Part shown: positions 1 through 8,156 of the stretch, in pieces | Numbering within the stretch: the stretch's first letter is position 1 | Layout: every line of letters starts with the position of its first letter | NCBI GenBank assembly: GCA_020348385.1 | Contig: CP070750.1 | Span: 346,499 to 389,836, forward strand | Direction of reading: 5' to 3' | Source: Candidatus Aminicenantota bacterium | GTDB taxonomy: Bacteria; Acidobacteriota; Aminicenantia; Aminicenantales; Aminicenantaceae | Length of the DNA stretch: 43,338 bases | Notes under the pieces: model-generated | Seen by the model: only the letters and a program-made list of their open reading frames with translations | What the model was told of the DNA's origin: nothing | The model's database searches: none | Translations under genes and position numbers: made by a program

Positions 1-159
1 GAGAGAGTTTGCCCCTTGGATATCCCTCTCCGCTTTTTGAATAAAAAATTGGAAAAGGAAGCCAAGGAGCTTTTCGGGTATGATGCTGGATTCGATCCGG
101 ATGAGCCATCGCTAGTTTCCAGTTTTAAGGACGAAGACCCAGAAGATTTTATCAGGTGA
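1..159 (+). CDS. C-terminal tail of an iron-sulfur protein (partial)
   Basis: The reading frame is open from the first base and stops with TGA at 157-159, so only the last 52 residues are present. The tail opens with a Cys-Pro pair (ERVCPLDIP), which resembles the last cysteine of a 4Fe-4S cluster motif. It continues as a charged helix and ends in DPEDFIR. The stop overlaps the ribosome binding site of the next gene (AGGTGA at 154-159, ATG at 164), so the two are translated as one operon. The context of flavin and Fe-S subunits suggests an electron-input subunit such as an RnfC/SLBB-like or HdrA-like protein. The family cannot be fixed from this fragment. Confidence 0.6.
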   Translation, partial: ERVCPLDIPLRFLNKKLEKEAKELFGYDAGFDPDEPSLVSSFKDEDPEDFIR

Positions 160-163
160 GACA

Positions 164-1204
164 ATGGACAAGATACTCTTGAAAAAGGCCTTTCCCCAAT
201 GGGTGAAAAAACTTCAAGCCTACAGGTTAATCGCCCCGACCAAGGATGGGAATATCTGGATTTACGAAGCCGTGACCACTCCGGAGGATATCGACTTGGA
301 ATTCCTGACAACAGCCCTTTCTCCAAAAAAAATTATCTTCCCTCAAAGAGAAGTCTACTTCGAGTTTGAAAAGGGCGACAATGACAATCCCGAGATCAAA
401 GAAACACTCCCGGAGGATGATCCCACGATCGTGTTTGGTGTGAGGCCGTGTGATGCCAAAGCCGTAACCTTGACGGACATGGTGTTCGGTGGCGACTTCG
501 AGGATGTCTATTACTGGAAGCGCAGAAATCAGACATACCTTGTAGGATTAGCATGCAATACTCCCCCGAATCCCAACTGTTTTTGCCTGTCGGTGGACGG
601 ATCTCCTCACTCAAAGGACGGATTAGATATTCTTCTCACAGACTTGGGAGATAAATATTATGTCAAGTCATTTACCAAAAACGGGGACAAACTCCTAAAT
701 CTCGCCAAAAATCTTTTCAAGCAGCCAAGTGCAGCGAATAAAAAGGAACTCCAGAAAATACAAACGGAATCCGAGAAAAAGATTATAAGACAGATTAATA
801 ACTTAAAAAAAGTCCCCCCTAAATTGAAAGATATGTGGGACTCCCCTTTTTGGGATGAGGAGGCAATGAGTTGCCTCCGTTGTGGGATTTGCACCTACAT
901 GTGCCCGACCTGTCATTGCTTTGATATCAATGACGAGGTTCATTCCTCTGCTCCCCTAAAAGGCCAACGGATCCGCACATGGGATACATGTCAATTTCCT
1001 GATTTTACTATGCATTCCTCAGGGCACAATCCTAGACCGGATAAAGCTTCAAGACTGCGACAACGCATCATGCATAAATTCAAATATTTTGTTGAAAAGC
1101 ACAAAAACTATCAATGCACGGGATGCGGCAGATGCGTCACGAAGTGTCCAGTGAGTATCGATATCATTGAAGTTCTGGAAAAGGTGAGAGATTATGGATC
1201 ATAA
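164..1204 (+). CDS. 4Fe-4S dicluster protein, hydrogenase beta / AsrA-like
   Basis: This 346-residue protein ends with two ferredoxin-type cluster motifs. The first is C237-x2-C240-x2-C243-x3-C247-P, with extra cysteines C250 and C252. The second is C318-x2-C321-x2-C324-x3-C328-P. The N-terminal half has GVRPCDAKA and an NCFCLS stretch, which are typical of the beta subunit of cytosolic sulfhydrogenases (HyhB/HydB) and anaerobic sulfite reductase subunit A. In those complexes this subunit passes electrons between a flavoprotein gamma/B subunit and the catalytic part. The next gene encodes exactly such a flavoprotein and overlaps this one by 11 nt, so the two probably form a diaphorase-like pair. 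No hydrogenase or siroheme subunit is seen here; the partner downstream is fumarate-reductase-like. The start has a good Shine-Dalgarno sequence, AGGTGA. Confidence 0.85.
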   Translation: MDKILLKKAFPQWVKKLQAYRLIAPTKDGNIWIYEAVTTPEDIDLEFLTTALSPKKIIFPQREVYFEFEKGDNDNPEIKETLPEDDPTIVFGVRPCDAKAVTLTDMVFGGDFEDVYYWKRRNQTYLVGLACNTPPNPNCFCLSVDGSPHSKDGLDILLTDLGDKYYVKSFTKNGDKLLNLAKNLFKQPSAANKKELQKIQTESEKKIIRQINNLKKVPPKLKDMWDSPFWDEEAMSCLRCGICTYMCPTCHCFDINDEVHSSAPLKGQRIRTWDTCQFPDFTMHSSGHNPRPDKASRLRQRIMHKFKYFVEKHKNYQCTGCGRCVTKCPVSIDIIEVLEKVRDYGS

Positions 1205-2024
1205 TAGTAATTCGTATATTCCGAAACTTGCCAAAATCATCGAAATCAAAGAAGAGGTGGGCGGAGCCCGAGCGGTCAAAACATTCCGAACGCAATTCAT
1301 CGAAGACAATGGCTTTATCCATAAACCCGGCCAGTGCGCAATGTTATCGGTGCTTGGAAAGGGGGAAGCGATGATCTCCATCTCCTCCTCCCCGCTCGAA
1401 AAAGATTACTTGCAGTTCAGCATCCTGAAAATGGGTCGGGTCACCTCAGCACTCCATGAAACACAAGAAGGCGATGTTATAGGGATCAGAGGGCCTTATG
1501 GAAACAGTTTCCCGATGGAAAAATGGAAAGGGAAAAACTTGATTTTCATAGGCGGAGGTATCGGACTTGCGCCTCTATGGTCGGTGTTGAGCACCGCTTT
1601 GGGAAAAAAACAGGAGTTCGGCAACCTCGCCCTATTTTATGGAGCGAGGACTTCGCAAGACGTAGTCTTCAAACAGGAATTGGAGGAGTTGAAGAATAAG
1701 ATGACTGTCCATCTTTCGATTGACGTGGAGGAACCTGATTGGAAAGAGTATGTGGGATTTGTGCCTCTGAATATACTGGATAAAAAGCCATCACCCAAGA
1801 ATGTCATAACCATCACATGTGGCCCCCCCATCATGATCAAATTTGTGATACAAAACCTCCAGGCTCTGGGATTCAAGGATGAGCAGATTTACACGACCGT
1901 TGAAAACAAAATGAAGTGCGGGATCGGAAAGTGTGGTAGATGCAACATCGGCCTGCACTATGTTTGCAAAGATGGTCCTGTCTATTCCTGGGCCGAGCTT
2001 AAAAATTTGCCCCAAGAATATTAA
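1194..2024 (+). CDS. FAD/NAD(P)-binding oxidoreductase, hydrogenase gamma / AsrB / PyrK-like
   Basis: This 276-residue protein belongs to the ferredoxin-NADP reductase superfamily. An N-terminal flavin-binding barrel carries the ISISSSP motif, in the place of RxYS. A nucleotide-binding domain follows with IFIGGGIGLAPL and TCGPP. A C-terminal cluster of four cysteines (KCGIGKCGRC, then YVCKDGP) is the 2Fe-2S site seen in PyrK, HyhG and AsrB. It should exchange electrons between NAD(P)H and the Fe-S subunit encoded just upstream. The start ATG lies inside the upstream gene, with AAGGTGAG before it, so translation is probably coupled. The FrdB-like gene follows 15 nt after the stop. Whether it uses NADH or NADPH cannot be told. 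Confidence 0.88.
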   Translation: MDHNSNSYIPKLAKIIEIKEEVGGARAVKTFRTQFIEDNGFIHKPGQCAMLSVLGKGEAMISISSSPLEKDYLQFSILKMGRVTSALHETQEGDVIGIRGPYGNSFPMEKWKGKNLIFIGGGIGLAPLWSVLSTALGKKQEFGNLALFYGARTSQDVVFKQELEELKNKMTVHLSIDVEEPDWKEYVGFVPLNILDKKPSPKNVITITCGPPIMIKFVIQNLQALGFKDEQIYTTVENKMKCGIGKCGRCNIGLHYVCKDGPVYSWAELKNLPQEY

Positions 2025-2039
2025 AAAGGAGATATCCGA

Positions 2040-2810
2040 ATGGCGACAAAGAAAGCAGCGAAAAAGACGCCCAAAAAACAAACCAAACCCAAGGCTAAAG
2101 TAAAACCCAAAGCCAAAGCAAAAAAAGTAAAACCTGAGGAGAAAATGTTCACCATCTTCATCATGGGCAAAGCTCATAAAGTTCCTGCGGATGCAACCAT
2201 CATGGGTGCTATCGAATATGCCGGCTATCTGATCAAAAGAGGAGCAGGTTGCCGCGAAGGATTTTGTGGAGCTTGCGCCACTGTTTACCGTCTCCCAGGA
2301 GATTACAAAATATACACCGGACTGGCCTGCACAACACTGGTTGAGGATGGGATGTGGTTGACACAGCTTCCGGTCATCCCAGGCCAGAGAGCCATCTATG
2401 ACCTCGACAAACTGGTTCCGAATGTGGCAACCATCCAGAAACTCTACCCGGAAGTCTTTCGATGTGTGGCGTGCAACACATGCACAAAGGCCTGTCCCCA
2501 AGACCTGGAAGTCATGGACTACATTCAAGCGGCAAAGCGGGGAGATCTCGAACAGCTCATGGATCTCTCTTTCGACTGCATCTGCTGTGGATTATGCGCG
2601 ATAAGATGTCCCGCTGAAATCGTCCAATACAATGTCGGTCTTCTTGGAAAAAGGTTGTATGGAAAATATCTCTCCAAAAAAAGCCCAGAATTGAAAAAAA
2701 GGCTAAAAGAAGTCAAATCTAAAAAATTCGACAAAGAATATAAAGAAATGATGACAATGAAAAAAGACAAACTCAAAAAGAAATATTACGCTAGAGATCT
2801 TGAATCCTAA
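2040..2810 (+). CDS. FrdB/SdhB-like iron-sulfur protein with lysine-rich tails
   Basis: This 256-residue protein starts with about 38 residues made mostly of Lys, Ala and Pro. A plant-type 2Fe-2S domain follows (CREGFCGAC, then LACTT). Two ferredoxin motifs come next: CVACNTCTKACP and CICCGLCAIRCP. Both carry a full set of four cysteines, so 2Fe-2S plus two 4Fe-4S clusters is the simplest reading; classical FrdB has one 3Fe-4S cluster. The C-terminus is again lysine-rich. The protein should carry electrons to the FrdA-like flavoprotein encoded next, 20 nt downstream. No membrane anchor genes (FrdC/FrdD) are present, which fits a soluble complex. It also lacks the CCG domain of thiol:fumarate reductase TfrB. 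The start has AGGAG eight bases before the ATG. Confidence 0.85.
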   Translation: MATKKAAKKTPKKQTKPKAKVKPKAKAKKVKPEEKMFTIFIMGKAHKVPADATIMGAIEYAGYLIKRGAGCREGFCGACATVYRLPGDYKIYTGLACTTLVEDGMWLTQLPVIPGQRAIYDLDKLVPNVATIQKLYPEVFRCVACNTCTKACPQDLEVMDYIQAAKRGDLEQLMDLSFDCICCGLCAIRCPAEIVQYNVGLLGKRLYGKYLSKKSPELKKRLKEVKSKKFDKEYKEMMTMKKDKLKKKYYARDLES

Positions 2811-2830
2811 AATTTTATGAGGAGTATCCG

Positions 2831-4498
2831 ATGTATCCAGAATATATGATACCATCACTCGAAAAAGTCGCCCAATCTCGGAATAAAAGATTTGAGCTCG
2901 CCAAATCAGGCAAGCCAGTCTTCCCACCGATGAGTGCCGAAGAAAGGGAAGACGTATTAACCAAGTTTCATCCGGATTATAAATCCGAGTCGAGAAGAAA
3001 AATCAGATTGGGCCCCAATAAAGGAGAGCTGATCACGACTGAAGTTGCGGATATGCTGGAGTCTCACGCAAGGATAAAACCTGAACTCTTCGATCTCTCT
3101 TCCCCCGATTATGAGACGGACATCTTGATTATAGGCGGAGGAGGTGCAGGCACAGCAGCGGCCATCATAGCCGCTCAAAAGGGTGTCCAGTCCATTATTT
3201 CTACCAAGCTCCGTTTGGGAGATGCCAATTCCATGATGTCCCAGGGAGGCATGCAAGCGGCAATAACCCCTCAGGACTCGCCCACACGCCACTATCTGGA
3301 TGCCATGGGAGGAGGGCACTTCGATAACAAACCCGAACTCGTGCGAGCTCTCACAGAGGATGGCCCCGATGTCGTGAAATGGCTGGAGGACTTGGGCGTT
3401 GTATGGGACAAAAACGAGGATGGATCTATGCAGGTACTCCATGGTGGAGGCACTTCCAGAAAAAGAATGGCATCTTGCCGCGATTACACGGGTGCCATCA
3501 TATTGAGAACCCTGATGGATGAAGTCAGAAACCTTCCGGATAAAATCACGGTACTGGAGTTTATGCCGATCGTCGAACTAATCATGGATTCAAAAGGGCG
3601 ATGTGCAGGAGGAGTCCTGTACAATATTGAGACCGAAGAATACTTCACCGTCAAGGCCAAAGCCACCATTATCGCCACAGGGGGATACGGGCGTTTACAC
3701 ATCCGAGGATTTGATACAACTAACCACTACGGCGCAACAGGAGATGGATTGGTCATGGCTTATCGTGCCGGCGCCAAACTGATGTATATGGATTCTGTTC
3801 AGTATCATCCAACCGGTTCCGTTTTTCCTGAACAGATCGCTGGTTTCCTGATCACTGAAAAAATCAGGGGAGCTGGTGGACAGCCCCTCAACATAGATGG
3901 TGAATTGTTCGTATTTCCGAGAGAACCAAGGGATGTTGAAAGTTCAGCCATCATCCGCGAGTGTGTTCAACACAAAAAAGGGATTACCACTCCCAGCGGT
4001 CGTGTGGGTGTTTGGCTCGATTCACCGCTGATCGAGATGTTGCAGGGCGAAGGCTACATCCAAAAACAATTTCCTGCTATGCTCAGGCAATTCATCCGCT
4101 ATGGCATCGATATCACCGAAGAGCCCATGTTGGTGTTCCCTTCTCTCCATTACCAGAACGGCGGCATCGAAATCAATGCCGAATGTGAATCCAATATTCC
4201 GGGATTGTACGTGGCTGGCGAGGCCTCCGGTGGGGTGCATGGCCGCAACCGACTTATGGGAAATTCTGTCTTGGATTATAATGTATTCGGGATAAGAGCT
4301 GGCAAATCTGCCACTCGATACGTTAAAACTGTCAAATTGGGTAAACTAACCTTGGAACACGTCAAAGATTATGAGCAGGCTTTGAAAAAATCGAAAATAA
4401 AAACGGACAGGATTGCGCCCGTTCTTTTGCCTTCCTATACGCCAGAAGATGTGCGAAAACGCCAGTTGACTGCTTGCTACGAAGGAACTCTCCGCTAA
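2831..4498 (+). CDS. Fumarate reductase / succinate dehydrogenase-type flavoprotein
   Basis: This 555-residue protein has an N-terminal extension of about 95 residues, then the FAD-binding motif ILIIGGGGAGTAA and the MSQGGMQAA loop of the FrdA/SdhA/NadB family. The dicarboxylate-site elements are recognisable: YHPTG, ITEKIRGAGG (the arginine proposed to donate the proton), LHYQNGGI (histidine) and GRNRLMGNSVLDYNVFG (arginine). The histidine that binds FAD covalently in membrane SdhA/FrdA is replaced by Asn (DANSMMSQGG), so FAD is probably bound noncovalently, as in soluble fumarate reductases and aspartate oxidase. The three preceding genes supply an NAD(P)H flavoprotein and Fe-S subunits, so fumarate reduction driven by NAD(P)H is likely. 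The exact substrate is unproven. The Shine-Dalgarno is GAGGAG upstream of ATG. Confidence 0.85.
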   Translation: MYPEYMIPSLEKVAQSRNKRFELAKSGKPVFPPMSAEEREDVLTKFHPDYKSESRRKIRLGPNKGELITTEVADMLESHARIKPELFDLSSPDYETDILIIGGGGAGTAAAIIAAQKGVQSIISTKLRLGDANSMMSQGGMQAAITPQDSPTRHYLDAMGGGHFDNKPELVRALTEDGPDVVKWLEDLGVVWDKNEDGSMQVLHGGGTSRKRMASCRDYTGAIILRTLMDEVRNLPDKITVLEFMPIVELIMDSKGRCAGGVLYNIETEEYFTVKAKATIIATGGYGRLHIRGFDTTNHYGATGDGLVMAYRAGAKLMYMDSVQYHPTGSVFPEQIAGFLITEKIRGAGGQPLNIDGELFVFPREPRDVESSAIIRECVQHKKGITTPSGRVGVWLDSPLIEMLQGEGYIQKQFPAMLRQFIRYGIDITEEPMLVFPSLHYQNGGIEINAECESNIPGLYVAGEASGGVHGRNRLMGNSVLDYNVFGIRAGKSATRYVKTVKLGKLTLEHVKDYEQALKKSKIKTDRIAPVLLPSYTPEDVRKRQLTACYEGTLR

Positions 4499-4669
4499 CC
4501 CAGTTCCTGTTCTATTTGTAAAAACAGCTTCATAGCTTCTATCATGCCGCTACCTTAATGTTGGGGTGGGGCGGGTTGGCGATTCAAAGTTTGGGCTCTT
4601 TTCACGACTCAATAATTGGAAAGGTTGGGATTGTGTCGAATTGTAGTCAGTGAGGGCCGATGGTTTGGA

Positions 4670-4699
4670 TTGACTTTTGAGATAAAATTGATATATGCT
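4670..4699 (+). promoter_or_regulatory. Candidate sigma70-type promoter for the PilZ gene
   Basis: TTGACT at 4670-4675 and TATGCT at 4694-4699 are 18 bp apart and lie about 55 bp before the PilZ start. The rest of the 256-bp gap after the redox operon (4499-4754) shows a G-rich stretch near 4560 and nothing else I recognise. I saw no clear terminator there. Confidence 0.5.
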
Positions 4700-4754
4700 A
4701 AAAAACGATCTGGAGAGTAAGAACACCCAACAAGCTACATAAGAGGAGGTTTGA

Positions 4755-5198
4755 ATGGATTTCGAAGGCATAGAGAGACGAACTTGCATACGATTTGAAA
4801 TCCCAGGGGCAACTGTCAGCTATAAAGTGAAGAAACCTCTTCTCACAAAAACATCATACGGAGAGGAATTTTGTCCAGCGATCGATCTTAGCCGGGGGGG
4901 GCTCCGATTCCTCTCCCAAGAGGAGTTGAAAATCGGCACCCCGATCATGCTGAAAATATCCATCCCAGGAGAAAGGATTCCGTTGGAACTCCAGGGACAA
5001 GTCCGTTGGGTAGCTCCGAATGTCGGCATGAGCTACAAATACCAAATCGGTGCTCAGTTCAGTCCGTATGGTGAAAAGAAGGGACAAAATTATCCCGGAT
5101 CATTGGTGAAAATCATAGCTCTTGAGCAGAAATTCGCCCCCGCTGACCAAAACGCACGGTCCAAATTTCCCAAGGAAGAATTCGAAACCGACGAGTAA
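4755..5198 (+). CDS. PilZ domain protein (candidate c-di-GMP receptor)
   Basis: This 147-residue protein is essentially one PilZ domain. The two signature elements are present: RRTCIRF near the N-terminus (RxxxR) and DLSRGGLRF (D/NxSxxG), followed by the barrel strands that end in GQVRWV. PilZ domains bind cyclic di-GMP and change the activity of partner proteins, so this is a likely cytoplasmic effector. It has its own candidate promoter and a strong Shine-Dalgarno (AGGAGG), so it is probably a monocistron. Its stop lies nine bases from the stop of glyS on the other strand. A run of eight G at 4894-4901 falls inside the motif, but the frame stays intact. The partner is unknown. Confidence 0.88.
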   Translation: MDFEGIERRTCIRFEIPGATVSYKVKKPLLTKTSYGEEFCPAIDLSRGGLRFLSQEELKIGTPIMLKISIPGERIPLELQGQVRWVAPNVGMSYKYQIGAQFSPYGEKKGQNYPGSLVKIIALEQKFAPADQNARSKFPKEEFETDE

Positions 5199-5207
5199 TC
5201 CTATTGC

Positions 5208-7286
5208 TTATCCCTCGATCACGACAAGAGAATAATCGGCAATTCGGCCAAGAAGTTGGCTGATTTCTTGAAGCAAAGCCAAACGATTCCTTCTGAGTTT
5301 TTTATCATCTGCCATAACTAAGACATGATCAAAAAAATCGTTTATGGATGATCTCATACGGAATATCATCCTTTGGGCTTTACTAAAATCCCCTATAGCA
5401 ATTAAAGGAAGAATATTATCTCGTATGATAGAAAAAGTCGTGTGCAGCTCTCGTTCCTGTTTTTCCAACAGCAACTCTTCGTTCACTTTGTGCTTGGATT
5501 GGTCGCGAAGAATATTATTCACTCTCTTTGCAATTATTATCATCGGCTCGAATTGAGGGCTATCTTTCAAGCTGTCCAAAGCTTTCAACCTCAAGTAGGA
5601 ATGGTAAATATTGTCTATACCAGGAGCGAGGGAGGCCTTCACGAGATCATAACGATACCCTTGACTTTCAAATATGTGTTGGAGACGACCATTGAAAAAA
5701 TCCAACACATAAGATTTTACATCCCCTTTTTCTTTCACCAACCTGTCTTTCATAGTATTGATGATTTTGTCCAACAAACGGGGAAAAGAAAAACTCAATT
5801 TCTTTTCCAGGATAATTTTACAGATACCCTGGGCATTCCTTCTGATCCCAAAAGGATCTTTCGATCCGGTCACCTCGACCCCAACGCCTGTTGTTCCTAC
5901 GATCGTATCCAACTTGTCGGCAATAGACAGAATAGACCCTGTTAACGAAGAAGGAGGGGAATCATCCAAGCTAACAGGTTGGTAATGCTCATAGATGGCC
6001 TTCCAAATAGGAATGGAATACCCTTCATCTTTGGCGTAAAGCCCCCCCATTTTTCCTTGGAGAGAGGGGAATTCCCGGACCATATCCGTCATCAAATCCA
6101 CCTTGCACAATTCGGCAGCCCCTGTTGCCGCATTTTTTTCCCTATGGAGTTCCAACTTGTCTGCAAGGTACTCAACGGTCTTTTTCAATCTATCTGTCTT
6201 ATCTTGATAACTCCCAAGACGCTCTTGGAAAACGATCTGGTCCAATCTCTTAGATTTCTCTTTAAGGGATGATTTGACATCCTGTTCCCAGAAAAATTTC
6301 GCATCCTCTAACCTTGCTTTCAAAACTCTCTCGTTTCCCTTCCTGATCAGAAATTTCGGATCCTTGTAAGCATCGGCCACACCCAAGAAATACGGGAGCT
6401 GTTTCTTTCCTTTGAGCACGGAAAACAATCTTTGTCCTTCTCTCATGGCTGTGCTCAACACTTCCAACGGCAACTTGAGGTATTCCTGAGGAAAACTTCC
6501 CATAAAAACATAAGGATGCTCCACATCGTATGTGAGTTTTGCCAAAAGCTGGTCATCGGGATGAAGCTTTGCCTCCAATCGAACCAGCTTTCTTTCTGCT
6601 TGCCTTAAGATTTGTATTCTGCGTTCTTCAGGATCGATAACAACTCTATTCTGTTTCAACAGAACTTTGTACTCTGCGAAAGTCTCAACTTTGAGCTTTT
6701 TGGGGCTGTATATTTTATGTCCGGTGGTGTGATTTGTGGGGGAAATGTCGTTAACGGAATATCGAAGAGGTTTGCGATCACACAGGCATAAAATACTTTT
6801 GATCGGACGCGAAAATCTGAAAGAAGAATCACTCCACCGCATCATTTTCGGGAAAGAAAGGGTGCCAATGATGGTTGGCAGTATCTGTTCAAGGATGACT
6901 TGCGTCGGTTTTCCCTCTTCTATCTTATTTATTCCGACATAATCCCCTTTTTCAGTTTTAACGATTTCCAGATCATCCACTTTTACGCCTTGAGATTTGG
7001 CAAATCCTGTGGCTGCCGGTTTTGCGGAACCGTCATCTGAGAAGGCAACAGACTTTGGTGGACCGATAATTGTTGCCTGTTTATCCTGCTGTTTTTCTAC
7101 AAAGATCCCGTGCACGATCAAACGCCGGCAGGTCCCAAAGACACTTATCTTTCCATAACTGTCGTTTCGGTCGACAAGCTCGTTGGCTATTAATCCTTCG
7201 GTTAAGCGTTCTTCCAACTGAGCAAGTGCCCCTTTCACATGAACGGGAGGCATCTCTTCTGTCATGATCTCCATAAGGAATTCCAT
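5208..7286 (-). CDS. glyS: Glycyl-tRNA synthetase beta subunit
   Basis: The product is 692 residues, the usual size for bacterial GlyS. It begins [14 protein letters not shown], contains SFPKMMRW and GSKDPFGIRRNAQGI, and ends with the anticodon-binding alpha-helical domain (AVxVxxNIL-like IIIAKRVNNILRDQ and the MADDKKLRRNRLALL tail). It forms an alpha2beta2 enzyme with GlyQ that charges tRNA-Gly. The ATG at 7284-7286 overlaps the glyQ stop as TGATG, with AGGAGG ten bases upstream, so translation is coupled. An in-frame TTG three bases earlier is also possible. It is the last gene of the gcvT-gcvH-gcvPA-gcvPB-glyQ-glyS unit. Confidence 0.97.
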   Translation of the reverse strand: MEFLMEIMTEEMPPVHVKGALAQLEERLTEGLIANELVDRNDSYGKISVFGTCRRLIVHGIFVEKQQDKQATIIGPPKSVAFSDDGSAKPAATGFAKSQGVKVDDLEIVKTEKGDYVGINKIEEGKPTQVILEQILPTIIGTLSFPKMMRWSDSSFRFSRPIKSILCLCDRKPLRYSVNDISPTNHTTGHKIYSPKKLKVETFAEYKVLLKQNRVVIDPEERRIQILRQAERKLVRLEAKLHPDDQLLAKLTYDVEHPYVFMGSFPQEYLKLPLEVLSTAMREGQRLFSVLKGKKQLPYFLGVADAYKDPKFLIRKGNERVLKARLEDAKFFWEQDVKSSLKEKSKRLDQIVFQERLGSYQDKTDRLKKTVEYLADKLELHREKNAATGAAELCKVDLMTDMVREFPSLQGKMGGLYAKDEGYSIPIWKAIYEHYQPVSLDDSPPSSLTGSILSIADKLDTIVGTTGVGVEVTGSKDPFGIRRNAQGICKIILEKKLSFSFPRLLDKIINTMKDRLVKEKGDVKSYVLDFFNGRLQHIFESQGYRYDLVKASLAPGIDNIYHSYLRLKALDSLKDSPQFEPMIIIAKRVNNILRDQSKHKVNEELLLEKQERELHTTFSIIRDNILPLIAIGDFSKAQRMIFRMRSSINDFFDHVLVMADDKKLRRNRLALLQEISQLLGRIADYSLVVIEG

Positions 7287-8134
7287 CAAGTTGAGACCTC
7301 CTGTGAAGTGTACTTTTGTGCGATATGGTTAACCACAACTCTGATTTGGGAAATCATCTTAACCCTTTCTGTGACGCTGATAGCCCCTCGTGAATCTAAA
7401 AGATTAAAAAAATGGGAGCATTTCAAACACATGTCATATGCTGGAAGGAGTAATCCCTTAGCTACAAGCCTCTGCGCTTCTCTATGATTTTTCTGGAAGG
7501 AACTCTGGAGCAGCCGCACATCCGCTTGGTTGAAATTATATTCAGAAAACTCTCTTTCTTCCCGAGCTCTCAAATCCTGATAAGTGACATCATCTGACCA
7601 ATCCAGGCTAAAAATGTCGTCCTTTTCCTCCAAGAACATCTCCAGCCTTTCCAGGCCGTAGGTGATCTCTACAGGCACAGGTGAAAGGTCGATTCCCCCG
7701 GCCTGCTGAAAATAAGTGAACTGAGTGATCTCTAAGCCATCCAACAGAACCTGCCATCCCACTCCCCATGCCCCGATAGTGGGAGACTCCCAATCATCCT
7801 CATCGAAGCGGATATCATGCTCCTGGAGGTCGATGCCTAAAGAGGTCAAGCTGTCGATATACAACTTTTGAATCTCAGAGGGAGCAGGTTTGATTATCAC
7901 TTGATACTGGAAGTGTTTTTGTACCCGGTGAGGATTTTCGCCAAATCTTCCATCGGTTGGCCTTCTCGATGGTTGGACATAGGCCACTTTCCAGTCTCGG
8001 TCATCTAAAACACGGAAAAAAGTATCGGGAGTCATGGTTCCCGCCCCCACTTCCACATCGTAGGGTTGAGCTAAATAACAGCCCTGATCTGCCCAAAATC
8101 TTTGGAGGGACATGATTAAATTTTGAAGACTCAT
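7286..8134 (-). CDS. glyQ: Glycyl-tRNA synthetase alpha subunit
   Basis: This is the catalytic subunit of heterotetrameric glycyl-tRNA synthetase. Family hallmarks are [65 protein letters not shown] and [27 protein letters not shown]. The start was set at the ATG at 8132-8134, giving [14 protein letters not shown] and 282 residues, because this matches the family N-terminus. The frame is open 84 bases further upstream, but that part overlaps gcvPB and is not conserved. The gene begins 22 bases after the gcvPB stop and its own stop overlaps the glyS start. Confidence 0.97.
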   Translation of the reverse strand: MSLQNLIMSLQRFWADQGCYLAQPYDVEVGAGTMTPDTFFRVLDDRDWKVAYVQPSRRPTDGRFGENPHRVQKHFQYQVIIKPAPSEIQKLYIDSLTSLGIDLQEHDIRFDEDDWESPTIGAWGVGWQVLLDGLEITQFTYFQQAGGIDLSPVPVEITYGLERLEMFLEEKDDIFSLDWSDDVTYQDLRAREEREFSEYNFNQADVRLLQSSFQKNHREAQRLVAKGLLLPAYDMCLKCSHFFNLLDSRGAISVTERVKMISQIRVVVNHIAQKYTSQEVST

Positions 8135-8156
8135 TCTTGCTCGATCAACTCTCTCA

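Noticed and set aside
1791..2528. Long open frame (245 codons) opposite the flavoprotein and FrdB-like genes
   Set aside because: It is antisense to well-conserved Fe-S genes, matches no family I recognise and has no ribosome binding site I could see.
4894..4901. Run of eight G in the PilZ gene as a frameshift or phase-variation site
   Set aside because: The DLSRGG motif and the rest of the domain read through in one frame; no sign of an alternative product.
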